A DNA stretch of 64,000 nucleotides from Sphingomonas mali NBRC 15500 (GCF_001598415.1 NZ_BCYX01000004.1:124001-188000), one strand, 5' to 3'. Positions 54,551-62,813 are shown, numbered from the stretch's first letter. Notes: generated by a model from the sequence alone, not told the origin. Numbers and translations are program-made.

Positions 54551-55011
54551 ATCCTTATGCTCGCCTGACCGCCCGGCTCGACCGCCTGCCCGGCTCGCTC
54601 CTCCTCCTGGTCGCCCGTCTCGGGGCGGCCGGGGTGTTCTTCATGTCGGGTCGGACCAAGGTCGATGGCATACTGCACATCACCGACAGCACCTATACGC
54701 TGTTCGAGACGGACTATCGGCTTCCGCTCATCCCGCCGCACCTCGCCGCCCATCTGGCGACCTATCAGGAGCACCTCTTCCCCATCCTCCTCGCGGTCGG
54801 TCTGTTCAACCGCGTGGCGGCCCTGGGCCTGCTGGGCATGACCGCGGTGATCGAGATCTTCGTCTATCCCGATGCCTGGCCCACGCATCTGAGCTGGGCC
54901 GGCCTGTTGCTGCCGATCATCCTGCGGGGTGGTGGGCGCTTCTCGCTCGACCATCTGCTCGGCCTCGACCCCGCCCATGGGGCAGGAGAGCGAGACTATG
55001 CAGCCGACTGA
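54547..55011 (+). CDS. bufD: DoxX-family membrane protein (BufD-like)
   Basis: 154 residues with four hydrophobic segments and the DoxX pattern [22 protein letters not shown] near the start. DoxX proteins accompany bufferin loci, where their role is unsettled. It is the last gene of the bufA1 operon, and its ATG overlaps the bufC1 stop (ATGA). Its end faces the metallopeptidase gene convergently after 103 bases. Confidence 0.85.
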   Translation: MNPYARLTARLDRLPGSLLLLVARLGAAGVFFMSGRTKVDGILHITDSTYTLFETDYRLPLIPPHLAAHLATYQEHLFPILLAVGLFNRVAALGLLGMTAVIEIFVYPDAWPTHLSWAGLLLPIILRGGGRFSLDHLLGLDPAHGAGERDYAAD

Positions 55012-55114
55012 ACACTCGAGCACATCGTTCGCAGCGCGGCTGGCGCCCTCTGCTCCTCACCCGACGGCTTCCCTGTCTTGTCCGGAAAGCAGGGGAGCGA
55101 GTGGGCATGCCCGA

Positions 55115-56092
55115 CTATGGGGTGGTGATGCTGGCCCGCAGCCCGGCCAGCGGTGCCCTATCATCGAGCAGGACGCCGCCGCCTGCCCCCCGGACGCCGA
55201 GTTCCCCGACGAGCGCGGCCAGATCCGGGGCGACGCGCTCGGTGGCGAAACAGGCATAGAGACGGCCAACCGATCCGGTGCCGTTCGCGGCATCGGCCGT
55301 GGCTACGAGCCGCTCGGGGGACCAGGTCACCGCATTCCCGCCACTCGCGCGATTGACGTGCCGCAGCGCATTACGGAGCGATCCTTTGCCATTGGTCTCG
55401 CGGTAGATGGCGATCTCAACGAGCAGCCAGAAAAGGGCGCCGCCCCAATATAGCCGGCCCCACGCACGCGTTCCGTCCATGCCGACCTCACCGCCGTCGG
55501 GCAGGCCCTTGGGTATGCCGTCGACCGCTTCGCGCCACATCTCGGCCGGGGCGAGACGACCGACCAGCGCCCTGGCGATCGGCTCGACATAGGTCGCGTT
55601 GCCTTCCTGCAGCCAAAGCGCTCGTCGCGGGAGGTCGGGAAGCGCGATGTGGACCATCTCGTGGACGAGCACCCAGTCGAGGTCGAACGCGGCTCGGTCG
55701 GCCTCGGTGCCGACGCGGATCCGTGTCACGGCGCCGCCCTCGCCGAAGGTGGTCGCGTGGCCGACATGGCGGCCAGGCTCGGCGACCACGAGCAGGGCGT
55801 GATCGGGCACTGGATAGCGGCCGAAATAGGTGCTGACTGCGCGCGCCGACGCGTGAATCCAGGCCTGGACCAGCGCCCGGTCGAGGCCCGGCGCGCCATC
55901 GGCTATCACCAGCCTGATATACCCTCCATCGACCGCCAGCCTCTCCACTGGCTGGCGGTCGAATGCCGCGCGGATATCGTCCAGCGCCTCATAAAGGGGC
56001 GCGACCCCGGATGCGCCGAGCGACGCGCCGGCCACGGCCAATGCGCCGACCCCTGCGAGGACGGCGCGGCGATCCGGTCCCGCGCGGCTCAC
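55115..56092 (-). CDS. Secreted gluzincin-type metallopeptidase
   Basis: 325 residues. The N-terminus RRAVLAGVGALAVAG looks like a Tat or Sec signal. The zinc motif HEMVHIALP is near residue 145, with a downstream EGNATYVEP as likely third ligand, a gluzincin layout. The rest is unassigned. A GTG start at 56092 overlaps the stop of the thioredoxin-like gene (GTGA), so they are coupled. Substrate unknown; it is the last gene of a minus-strand operon. Confidence 0.78.
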   Translation of the reverse strand: MSRAGPDRRAVLAGVGALAVAGASLGASGVAPLYEALDDIRAAFDRQPVERLAVDGGYIRLVIADGAPGLDRALVQAWIHASARAVSTYFGRYPVPDHALLVVAEPGRHVGHATTFGEGGAVTRIRVGTEADRAAFDLDWVLVHEMVHIALPDLPRRALWLQEGNATYVEPIARALVGRLAPAEMWREAVDGIPKGLPDGGEVGMDGTRAWGRLYWGGALFWLLVEIAIYRETNGKGSLRNALRHVNRASGGNAVTWSPERLVATADAANGTGSVGRLYACFATERVAPDLAALVGELGVRGAGGGVLLDDRAPLAGLRASITTP

Positions 56093-56475
56093 CGCAGCGG
56101 GGCGGCCGCAAAGGTCTTGAGCTGGGCAGGATCGGTCACGCCGACGCTGCGGCCGACCTCGCGGTTGCCCTTGAAGGCGATGAGGGTGCTCTGCTGGGTA
56201 ATGCCCAGAGCCTTTTTCTCGGCTTTCTGATGGTCATAGTCGAGCCGCAGGATCACCAGCTTGCGATAGTCAGGATCGGTCGCGAGCCGGTCGATCGTCG
56301 GCGCCTGCGCGCGGCACGTCGGGCACCAGGGTGCAAAGGCGTCGACCAGCACGGGCTGGCCGGCGGCCTGGGCGGCCTTGAGCGCGGCGAGGCTGAATGG
56401 TCGCACAGGCTGGGCCTGGACCGGAGCTGCGAGGAACGCGAGCGCGGTGAGCGGCAGGAGGCGGAAAGGAGACAT
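56089..56475 (-). CDS. Secreted thioredoxin-like protein
   Basis: 128 residues with a signal peptide (LLPLTALAFLAAPVQAQ). The redox motif APWCPTCRAQAPT is near residue 49 and the later IAFKGNREVGRSVG fits the thioredoxin fold. It should act on periplasmic disulfides, perhaps fed by CcdA. ATG at 56475 gives the signal peptide; the frame is open to 56505. It overlaps the peptidase gene by four bases. Confidence 0.85.
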   Translation of the reverse strand: MSPFRLLPLTALAFLAAPVQAQPVRPFSLAALKAAQAAGQPVLVDAFAPWCPTCRAQAPTIDRLATDPDYRKLVILRLDYDHQKAEKKALGITQQSTLIAFKGNREVGRSVGVTDPAQLKTFAAAPLR

Positions 56476-56552
56476 GATGAAGATCCTTGATGAGGCGGCG
56501 TTCACGAAGCGGGGGTGCGGCTATTCGGGCGGGTGCCGCGCCCGATTGCGAC

Positions 56553-57281
56553 TCAGCTGAGGCGCGTGACGGCGAGCACCGGTCCGCCCCGCCCGGCCTG
56601 GAGAAAGGCGGCGCCGCGCAGGCCCGGGGGCAAAGGCGGCAGCGCGACACTCGTCGACGGCCCGTCCCAATGGCCGATCCGGACGAGCTGACGCACGATG
56701 TTCCGATGGGGCAACGTCCGACCGCCATTCTCGCCGGCGCGGATCGCCACCTGGATGGTGCGTGGATCATAGGCGGCGAGCCAGATGTCGGCGCCATGCG
56801 CAGGCGCCCTGCCGGCGCCGACGCCAAGCTTGCCGTCCCGGACCGCGAGCACGGGTCCCGCGCCCGGCGCCGCGGCGATCGCCGCTGTCAGTTCGGCACG
56901 ATCATTGCCGACGATCGTCCGGCGGCCATTGATCCACACCTGCGGTGTCGCGACATTGGCCTGGCGATTATAATGGGCGTAATCCCATTGGCGCTCGGTG
57001 AACTGGGGCTTGGCGAAGCTGTCGCGCCACCCGAGATAATCCCAATAGGTGACACCGAACGACAGGGCGACGACGTCCGGCCGGTCGGCGAGCGCATTGA
57101 GGTTCGCCTCCGCCGGTGGACAGCTCGAGCACCCCTGGCTTTGATAGAGTTCGACCAGCACGGGCTTGGCTGCGCCGGTCGGGGCCGACGCCGACTGGGC
57201 CAATCCGCGGCCGCTCTCGGCCAGTGCCAAGGCACCGGCGATCAGGGCAAGCGACCCGAGAATGAGCGGGGGAGCACGCAT
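56553..57281 (-). CDS. DUF1223 thiol-redox-like protein, exported
   Basis: 242 residues: a signal peptide, then VLVELYQSQGCSSCPPAEANL with a CSSC motif near residue 50 and VATPQVWINGRR. DUF1223 is a thioredoxin-fold family of unknown role; members sit next to metal-stress genes. ATG at 57281 follows a GGGGAGA sequence; a TTG at 57299 is unlikely. Precedes the thioredoxin-like gene by 77 bases. Confidence 0.84.
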   Translation of the reverse strand: MRAPPLILGSLALIAGALALAESGRGLAQSASAPTGAAKPVLVELYQSQGCSSCPPAEANLNALADRPDVVALSFGVTYWDYLGWRDSFAKPQFTERQWDYAHYNRQANVATPQVWINGRRTIVGNDRAELTAAIAAAPGAGPVLAVRDGKLGVGAGRAPAHGADIWLAAYDPRTIQVAIRAGENGGRTLPHRNIVRQLVRIGHWDGPSTSVALPPLPPGLRGAAFLQAGRGGPVLAVTRLS

Positions 57282-57295
57282 CGATCGTCTCCCCG

Positions 57296-57433
57296 TCAAG
57301 CGCCGGTGACCGCGGCCGACACCGCGCCAGCCAGCGAGAACGTACCGATCGCCAGCATGACAAGGAGCGCGCCGCCGGCCCCCAGGAAGGGGAGCGCCGC
57401 GGTGAGACCGGAGCCTCTGGGTGAATGGGGCAT
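57296..57433 (-). CDS. Small membrane protein, 45 residues, first gene of the DUF1223 operon
   Basis: A short gene at the head of the operon. It begins MPHSPRGSG and has a hydrophobic body of about 32 residues that forms one or two transmembrane segments. It ends 14 bases before the DUF1223 ATG. It lies under a perfect SigF-type promoter, so it is probably expressed with the rest. No family was recognised. Confidence 0.65.
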   Translation of the reverse strand: MPHSPRGSGLTAALPFLGAGGALLVMLAIGTFSLAGAVSAAVTGA

Positions 57434-57471
57434 GGTGGATACCTTCGCGTTAGAGGAAGCCATGCCCGTAG

Positions 57472-57497
57472 TTCGCCCCGCCCCCGCTCCGGGTTAC
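57472..57497 (-). promoter_or_regulatory. SigF-type promoter for the small membrane protein/DUF1223/Trx/peptidase operon
   Basis: Minus strand GTAACC (57497-57492), 16 bases, CGAA (57475-57472), 38 bases before the ATG at 57433. It is just downstream of the nitrilase stop. Confidence 0.85.
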
Positions 57498-57533
57498 AGC
57501 GCAAGCCGTTGCGCCGTTCACCGGACCCAACCG

Positions 57534-58481
57534 CTAGGTGCGGTGGCGCATATCGATCTGCAGATCGAAAATGTCCGGCCGTGCATAATGGCCTGCGGTG
57601 TCGAGATAGAGGCGGCCCTCCGGCAGCAGCGCAAGGTCGACCTCCGCGGTGAGGTTGGCGGCGTCGCCTGGCTCGGCGATCACGATCAGGCCGGTGTCCG
57701 GCCCGACGATCGCGCTCCCGCCAGCTTTGAGCTGGTGTGGGTCCACCGGAATGGCCTCGAGCATCTCGCGCGCAACCCGAGCCTCTATGCCGAGGCTGTC
57801 AAAGCCCTCGAGCACGTCCGTCCGCGACAGCACGGTGCCCGCCGCCGCGACGTAGCATTGGCCCTCAAAGGCATAATGCCGGCTGGCCAGGAGATGCAGA
57901 TCGGTGACCGCCGGCCAGAGCGCGAAATGGATCACCTCCCCGAGTCTGTGCCGCGCCGCCCGGGCGAGCGGCATCCAATGCTCCCAGCAGATCAGCGCGC
58001 CCATCGGCCCGTGCGGTGTCTGCCAGGCGCCGAGCGTGCTGCCGTCGGCCGCCGCCCAGATCAGGCGCTCATTATGGGTCGGCATGAGCTTGCGATGCAC
58101 GTCGCGCTGGCCGTCCGCGCCCAGCCGGACCACGCTGTTGAACAGGCTGGCGGATCGCCGCTCCTGTAGGCCCATGACCACATCGACCGACAGCTCCTGC
58201 GCGACCTGCCCGAGGCGGGCGATCTCCGGGCCGTCAAGCTCGGGGCAATTCTCGAACAGCACGCGAAACAGGCGTTCGGCGGGCTTGTGCCCCCAGAGTG
58301 CCGCGCCGGGCGCCGCGTCGAGCCATACCGGATAGCCGGGAAGCCATGTCTCCGGGAAGACGATGATCCGCGCACCGTCGCCCGCGGCCTCGCGGATCAG
58401 ATCCTCCGCGCGCGCGACGCTCGCGGCCAGATTGAGGAAGACCGGCGGGCGCTGCACGATCGTGATCACCATCTTCGACAT
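57534..58481 (-). CDS. Nitrilase / carbon-nitrogen hydrolase
   Basis: 315 residues of the CN-hydrolase superfamily. The Glu-Lys-Cys triad is in FPETWLPGYPVW (E near 43), HRKLMPTHNER (K near 130) and GALICWEHWMPL (C near 164). The CWEHW sequence and length fit true nitrilases that make carboxylic acid and ammonia from nitriles; cyanide or aliphatic substrates cannot be told apart. It has its own SigF-type promoter upstream. Confidence 0.9.
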   Translation of the reverse strand: MSKMVITIVQRPPVFLNLAASVARAEDLIREAAGDGARIIVFPETWLPGYPVWLDAAPGAALWGHKPAERLFRVLFENCPELDGPEIARLGQVAQELSVDVVMGLQERRSASLFNSVVRLGADGQRDVHRKLMPTHNERLIWAAADGSTLGAWQTPHGPMGALICWEHWMPLARAARHRLGEVIHFALWPAVTDLHLLASRHYAFEGQCYVAAAGTVLSRTDVLEGFDSLGIEARVAREMLEAIPVDPHQLKAGGSAIVGPDTGLIVIAEPGDAANLTAEVDLALLPEGRLYLDTAGHYARPDIFDLQIDMRHRT

Positions 58482-58504
58482 GCGCTCGTCTCCTGCAAAC
58501 CCTG

Positions 58505-58530
58505 TTCGGCGCGGCCATGCCCGCAGTTAC
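58505..58530 (-). promoter_or_regulatory. SigF-type promoter for the nitrilase gene
   Basis: Minus strand GTAACT (58530-58525), 16 bases, CGAA (58508-58505), with one change in the first element, 23 bases before the ATG at 58481. It is divergent from the promoter at 58553. Confidence 0.75.
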
Positions 58531-58552
58531 AGGCTCACCGCGTTTTTTGAGC

Positions 58553-58578
58553 GTAACCAAATGCCTTCCGGGCGCGAA
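58553..58578 (+). promoter_or_regulatory. SigF-type promoter for the orphan NrsF-like gene
   Basis: GTAACC at 58553-58558, 16 bases, CGAA at 58575-58578, 58 bases before the ATG at 58637. Confidence 0.84.
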
Positions 58579-58636
58579 TAGCAGCCGAGACCCGCGGCGT
58601 GGAGGCCCGTCGAGCGAGTGGTCGACGGAGCGTTCG

Positions 58637-59284
58637 ATGAAGACCGAGGTATTGATTTCGCAATTGTCGCAGGATGTGCAGCCGGTTCCCAGGGAAACGC
58701 TGCCCCGCTTGCTGCGTGCAGGGCTGGTCGCCGGTGGCGGCGCCGCCCTGTTTTTTGTCCTGGTCGCACCCGCGCTCGGCGTGCGCGCCGATCTCGGCGT
58801 GGCGGCGATGACGGCCTCCTTCTGGATCAAGCTTCTCTATACCGTGTCAATCGCCGGCCTGGCCTTCACGGCGCTCGAGCGGTTGAGCCGCCCCGGCGGG
58901 CCGGCCTTCTCCTGGATGGGCTTGTTATGGCCCCCGGTCACAGCCCTTGCGGCGATCGCGGCCATGACCTGGCGGCTGCTTCCCGGGGCCGAGGCCGAGA
59001 CATTCTGGATGGGGTCGAGCTCCTGGCAATGCCTGGTTTTCGTGACGGCCCTGGCAGTACCCGTGTTCGCCGGCCTTGTCTGGGCGCTGTCGCAACTCGC
59101 GCCGACCCGGCTGCGTGCAGCGGGCGCCGCTGCCGGGCTCGTTGCCGGGGCGACGAGCGCCAGTGTTTATGCGCTACACTGCGCCGAAACATCGCCTGGG
59201 TTCGTCCTGCTCTGGTATTCGCTCGCGCTGGCCGTCGCCGCGCTGTTGGGGGCAGCGCTCGGACCCCGGCTTCTGCGCTGGTGA
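58637..59284 (+). CDS. NrsF-like (DUF1109) membrane protein without a sigma partner
   Basis: 215 residues with about six hydrophobic segments. The conserved cysteine positions are present in SSWQCLVFV and YALHCAETSP. There is no sigma gene next to it; it has its own SigF-type promoter. It may add to or compete with the other NrsF copies for the two sigma factors. ATG at 58637 fits the family; the frame is open to 58517. Confidence 0.85.
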   Translation: MKTEVLISQLSQDVQPVPRETLPRLLRAGLVAGGGAALFFVLVAPALGVRADLGVAAMTASFWIKLLYTVSIAGLAFTALERLSRPGGPAFSWMGLLWPPVTALAAIAAMTWRLLPGAEAETFWMGSSSWQCLVFVTALAVPVFAGLVWALSQLAPTRLRAAGAAAGLVAGATSASVYALHCAETSPGFVLLWYSLALAVAALLGAALGPRLLRW

Positions 59285-59318
59285 GCTGCGCCCGGCCAAG
59301 ATGGATCGCGTCGGCCTT

Positions 59319-59344
59319 GTAACCGCACCGCCCTTTCCTGCGAA
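59319..59344 (+). promoter_or_regulatory. SigF-type promoter for bufB2-bufC2-GST-SDR
   Basis: GTAACC at 59319-59324, 16 bases, CGAA at 59341-59344, 66 bases before the GTG at 59411. It lies between the NrsF-like gene and bufB2. Confidence 0.85.
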
Positions 59345-59410
59345 CAGGGTTATGTGCCGGGCCTTTCCCCTCCCCCTTGTCCGGGCCCGGCACAACTGAA
59401 GGAGTTCCTC

Positions 59411-60253
59411 GTGCCGCCCAAGACGATCACGCCGTTCCAGGGCTTCGGGCTCGGCCTCCGGATCCCACACTTCCAGCAGTATCTGAGCGAGCCCGTGCCC
59501 GTCGATTTCGTTGAGATCATCTCGGAGAACTTCATGGTCGCCGGCGGCCGGCCGCTTCATGTCCTCGACCAGGTCCGCGAGCGCTGGCCCATCGCCATGC
59601 ACGGCGTGTCCATGTCGATCGGATCCGCTGACGGCGTCCGGGCCGATTATCTCGTTCGCCTGAAGGCGCTCGCCGACCGGGTCCGTCCCTTGTGGATCTC
59701 TGATCATTTGAGCTGGTCGCGGCTGGAGCATGTGAACTCGCACGACCTGCTTCCCTTGCCGCTCACCGACGAGGCGCTCGACACGGTCTGCCGCAACATC
59801 CTTCACGTGCAGGATGTGCTCGAGCGGCCGCTGGTGCTCGAGAATCCCTCAACCTATCTCACCTTCGTCGATGACCAGATGACCGAATGGGCGTTCCTTG
59901 CCGAGATGACGCGGCGCACCGGCTGCTATCTGCTTCTCGACGTCAACAACATCTATGTGAGCGGCGCCAATAACGGCTTCGACCCCTATGACTATCTCGC
60001 CGGCGTGCCCGCCGACCGCGTGCGCCAAATCCATCTCGCCGGGCACAGCCAGGGGCGCGACCGATTGATCGACACCCATGACCAGCCCGTATCCGACCCC
60101 GTATGGGACCTGTTCGCCCGGATCTACCCTCGGCTCGGGCCGGTGGCGGCGATGATCGAGCGCGACGACAATATCCCGGCACTCGACGCGCTGCTCGAAG
60201 AACTCGCCATCGCCCGCCGCATCGCCGCCAACGTGACGGCCGCCGCCGCATGA
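59411..60253 (+). CDS. bufB2: DUF692 (MNIO) iron enzyme BufB2
   Basis: 280 residues; the same ligand pattern as BufB1 (MHGVSMSIG, ISDHLSW, VLENPSTY, LLDVNNIYVSG, QIHLAGHSQ, DTHDQPVSD, MIERDDNIP). GTG start at 59411 with AAGGAG upstream. No precursor gene lies next to it; the 6-Cys peptide at 52186 or BufA1 could be its substrate in trans. It overlaps bufC2 by four bases. Confidence 0.9.
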   Translation: MPPKTITPFQGFGLGLRIPHFQQYLSEPVPVDFVEIISENFMVAGGRPLHVLDQVRERWPIAMHGVSMSIGSADGVRADYLVRLKALADRVRPLWISDHLSWSRLEHVNSHDLLPLPLTDEALDTVCRNILHVQDVLERPLVLENPSTYLTFVDDQMTEWAFLAEMTRRTGCYLLLDVNNIYVSGANNGFDPYDYLAGVPADRVRQIHLAGHSQGRDRLIDTHDQPVSDPVWDLFARIYPRLGPVAAMIERDDNIPALDALLEELAIARRIAANVTAAAA

Positions 60254-60996
60254 CGCTGGCCGAACTGCAGCGCGGCTTTCTCGACCTTCTGCTCGATCCG
60301 TCGCGCGACCCGGGGACCGCATTCGACGCCGATGGCGCGGCCGGGCTCGCCGTCTATCGCAACGCCTATGGCGCGCAGCTGGTCGCCTGCCTCAAGGACA
60401 GTTACGAGCGGCTATGGGCCTGGCTCGGCGACGAGCGTTTCGAGGCCGCCGCGTACCATCATGTCGCCGGGCATCCGCCGGCGAGCTGGACCCTGGGCGA
60501 GTACGGCATCGGTTTCGCCGAGACGATCGCCGGCCTTTACCCGGACGATCCGGAGGTTGCCGAGATCGCCGCGCTCGACTGGGCGCTGCGGCGGGCGTTC
60601 GACGGGCCGGACGCGTCGGTGCTGGATCCGGCCTCGCTTGTAGCGATCGACTGGGACGAGGCCGTGCTGCGCTTCGTGCCTACGCTCGACCTGCTCCCGG
60701 TCCATACGAATTGCGGCGCAATCTGGACCGCGATCGCCGGCGGCGAGACGGTGCCGGCCGCCGAGCATCTTCCTCAGCCCGGCTGGATCCGGGTCTGGCG
60801 CGTCGGCCTTCAGCCGCATTTCGCGACGATCGAGACCGAGGAGTTGGCCGCGCTGCAGCTCGCCACCTCCGGCATGAGTTTTGCCCGGCTCTGCGACCGC
60901 CTGGCCGGAGAGATCGGGGTCGAGGCGGCGGTCGAGAAAGCGGGCCAATATCTGGCCGTCTGGCTGCAGGACCAGATGATCGCCGAAATCGCATGA
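60250..60996 (+). CDS. bufC2: DUF2063 partner protein BufC2
   Basis: 248 residues. The N-terminal DUF2063 part shows LQRGFLDLLLDP and LAVYRNAYGAQLVACLKDSYERLWAWLG. Partner of BufB2. ATG at 60250 overlaps the BufB2 stop (ATGA). It resembles BufC1 in layout but is clearly diverged, consistent with a second modification system. Confidence 0.88.
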   Translation: MTLAELQRGFLDLLLDPSRDPGTAFDADGAAGLAVYRNAYGAQLVACLKDSYERLWAWLGDERFEAAAYHHVAGHPPASWTLGEYGIGFAETIAGLYPDDPEVAEIAALDWALRRAFDGPDASVLDPASLVAIDWDEAVLRFVPTLDLLPVHTNCGAIWTAIAGGETVPAAEHLPQPGWIRVWRVGLQPHFATIETEELAALQLATSGMSFARLCDRLAGEIGVEAAVEKAGQYLAVWLQDQMIAEIA

Positions 60997-61021
60997 CCAT
61001 CACCTCGAGGAGAGCAGAACC

Positions 61022-61723
61022 ATGATCCGCTTCTACTTCCACCCCACCCCCAATCCGCTCAAGGTTGCCTTGCTTCTGGAAGAGCTCGGTCTCGATTATG
61101 AGGTCGTGCCGGTCGATACGAGCAAGGGCGAGCAGCATCTGCCGTCCTTTCGTGCGGTGAACCCCAATGGCAAGGTGCCCGCGATCGTCGACACCGACGG
61201 CCCGGGCGGCGAAACGCGTGTGTTCGATTCCACCGCGATCCTCCTGTACCTCGCCGAGAAGCACGGCGCCTTTCTCGGCGCGGAGGCCGATCGCGGTGAG
61301 CTTGTGTCGTGGCTGTTCTTCATCGCGTCGGGGCTCGGCCCTTTCTCGGGGCAGGCGGTGCATTTCCAGCGGATGGCGCCGGCAGGGCTCGATTACGCGG
61401 TCAATCGCTATCGCCGCGAAGCGGAGCGGCACTATCAGGTCCTCGAAGATCATCTCGCCGGCCGCGCTTTCCTCGTCGGCGAAACCTACAGCATCGCCGA
61501 CATGGCGGCCTGGGGATGGATCGAGCGGGCGCGATTCGTCCTGCCGGGCGCCGACGATCCACTCGCCGCCTACCCCAACATCAAGCGCTGGCACGCCGAG
61601 GTCAGCGCACGGCCGGCGGTCGAGCGGGCGCGACGCGTGGGTAGCGACCATGCATTCAAGCGCGAGATCGACGAGGAGACCAAGCGAGCCCTTTTCCCCT
61701 CCAACTATCCGGCGCAGGCCTGA
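61022..61723 (+). CDS. Glutathione S-transferase family protein
   Basis: 233 residues. The thioredoxin-like N-terminal part runs FYFHPTPNPLKVALLLEELGLDYE with VPAIVDTDGPGG, DSTAILLYLAEKHG and the C-terminal helical part with LVGETYSIADMAAWGWIERA. This is YghU-like GST. It probably detoxifies electrophiles or reduces disulfides with glutathione. It is 25 bases after bufC2 in one operon. Confidence 0.9.
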   Translation: MIRFYFHPTPNPLKVALLLEELGLDYEVVPVDTSKGEQHLPSFRAVNPNGKVPAIVDTDGPGGETRVFDSTAILLYLAEKHGAFLGAEADRGELVSWLFFIASGLGPFSGQAVHFQRMAPAGLDYAVNRYRREAERHYQVLEDHLAGRAFLVGETYSIADMAAWGWIERARFVLPGADDPLAAYPNIKRWHAEVSARPAVERARRVGSDHAFKREIDEETKRALFPSNYPAQA

Positions 61724-61733
61724 GGAGGCGTTC

Positions 61734-62540
61734 ATGGAGATCAAAGGCAAACGGATCCTGATCACCGGTGGCTCCAGCGGGATCGGACTGGCGATGGCAC
61801 ACGTCCTCGCCGCGCGCGGCGCACAGCTCTTCCTGACCGGGCGCAGGGCGGACGCAGTCAGGGCTGCGGTCGCCGAGCTCGGCCGGGTCACCACCCACGT
61901 CGCCGGCACGGCCGCCGATGTCGGCACCGAGGAGGGCCGTGCCACCACGCTGGCGAGCGCGATCGCTGCGATGGGAGGGCTCGACATCCTCGTCAACAAC
62001 GCGGGCGCCGTCCGCGCGGGCCGGCTCGAGCACATCGCGGAGGATGAGATCCGGACCATGATCGAGGTCGATCTGGTCGCCCCGATCCTGCTGACGCGCG
62101 CGGCGCTGCCTGCGCTGCGCGCCGATGGTGGAGGGATGGTCGTCAATGTCACGTCGGCGATCGCACTCGTCGCCATGCCCTTCTACGCGACCTATGCGGC
62201 GGCCAAGGCGGGGCTCGCGAGTTTTGGCGAAGCGCTGCGCCGCGAACTCAAGGGCGAAGGCGTGCATGTGCTGACGGCGTATCCGAGCGGCACCGACACA
62301 CCGATGATGGCCACGAGCCGGGCTGGTCCCGAGATCGGCTTCTCGCTGGAGCCGGCCGCAGCGGTCGCGGAGGCCATTGTCGACGGCATCGCCGCGGACG
62401 CGATCTCGGTGGTGCGAGGCGGTCCCGAGCGTCAAGCGATGATCGGGCTCAACCGTGACGACCCGGCGGCGCTGGACGACCGCTTCCTGGCGATCAAGCC
62501 CGCTTTCGAAAAGGGTGTATCCTCCCACCGCGCGCTATGA
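61734..62540 (+). CDS. Short-chain dehydrogenase/reductase
   Basis: 268 residues. Rossmann motif TGGSSGIG near residue 12, NNAG motif near residue 87, catalytic Ser-Tyr-Lys in VTSAIALVAMPFYATYAAAK. NAD(P)-dependent oxidoreductase of unknown substrate. ATG at 61734 follows GAGGAG. It is the last gene of the bufB2 operon, ten bases after the GST stop. Confidence 0.9.
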   Translation: MEIKGKRILITGGSSGIGLAMAHVLAARGAQLFLTGRRADAVRAAVAELGRVTTHVAGTAADVGTEEGRATTLASAIAAMGGLDILVNNAGAVRAGRLEHIAEDEIRTMIEVDLVAPILLTRAALPALRADGGGMVVNVTSAIALVAMPFYATYAAAKAGLASFGEALRRELKGEGVHVLTAYPSGTDTPMMATSRAGPEIGFSLEPAAAVAEAIVDGIAADAISVVRGGPERQAMIGLNRDDPAALDDRFLAIKPAFEKGVSSHRAL

Positions 62541-62710
62541 TCCGGCGCCGGGATGCGCCCCGAAGGCCAGGAAGCAGCACTCGTGGGCAACGACATCGGA
62601 CCGATCGACGGCCTCCTCGGAACACCGAGCGCACCATGACGCCCCTCCTCGGCAAGAACGCTCGTCTTCAGGGTGCCTGGATTGCCTTCGCCGCGCGCTC
62701 CTGACAGGGG

Positions 62711-62744
62711 TGCGCGGCCCGGATGAGGACGGCCGGGCCGCGCA
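62711..62744. terminator. Hairpin downstream of the SDR gene
   Basis: An 11-bp perfect stem (TGCGCGGCCCG with CGGGCCGCGCA) around a 12-base loop, no T run. It could stop the bufB2 operon or the minus-strand transcript from the promoter at 62788. The rest of 62541-62787 holds no gene that I can support. Confidence 0.5.
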
Positions 62745-62787
62745 GTGACCGGGAGAAGGAGGGCAAGTCCCGCATCACAGTCGTGAT

Positions 62788-62813
62788 TTCGGTCGGCATC
62801 CGCTTCAGGTTAC
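62788..62813 (-). promoter_or_regulatory. SigF-type promoter with no clear gene downstream
   Basis: Minus strand GTAACC (62813-62808), 16 bases, CGAA (62791-62788). Its transcript would run toward the end of the SDR gene. Only very small frames lie there: a 35-codon frame from the ATG at 62775, without Shine-Dalgarno, and a 47-codon Arg-rich frame near 62637 with a GAGGAGG sequence. A small RNA is also possible. Confidence 0.6.

Noticed and set aside
56487-58169. 560-codon frame on the plus strand
   Set aside because: Antisense to the DUF1223, small membrane protein and nitrilase genes, all of which show motifs and promoters.
60680-62176. 498-codon frame on the minus strand
   Set aside because: Runs through the GST and SDR genes on the opposite strand and has no domain; the plus-strand genes have clear motifs.
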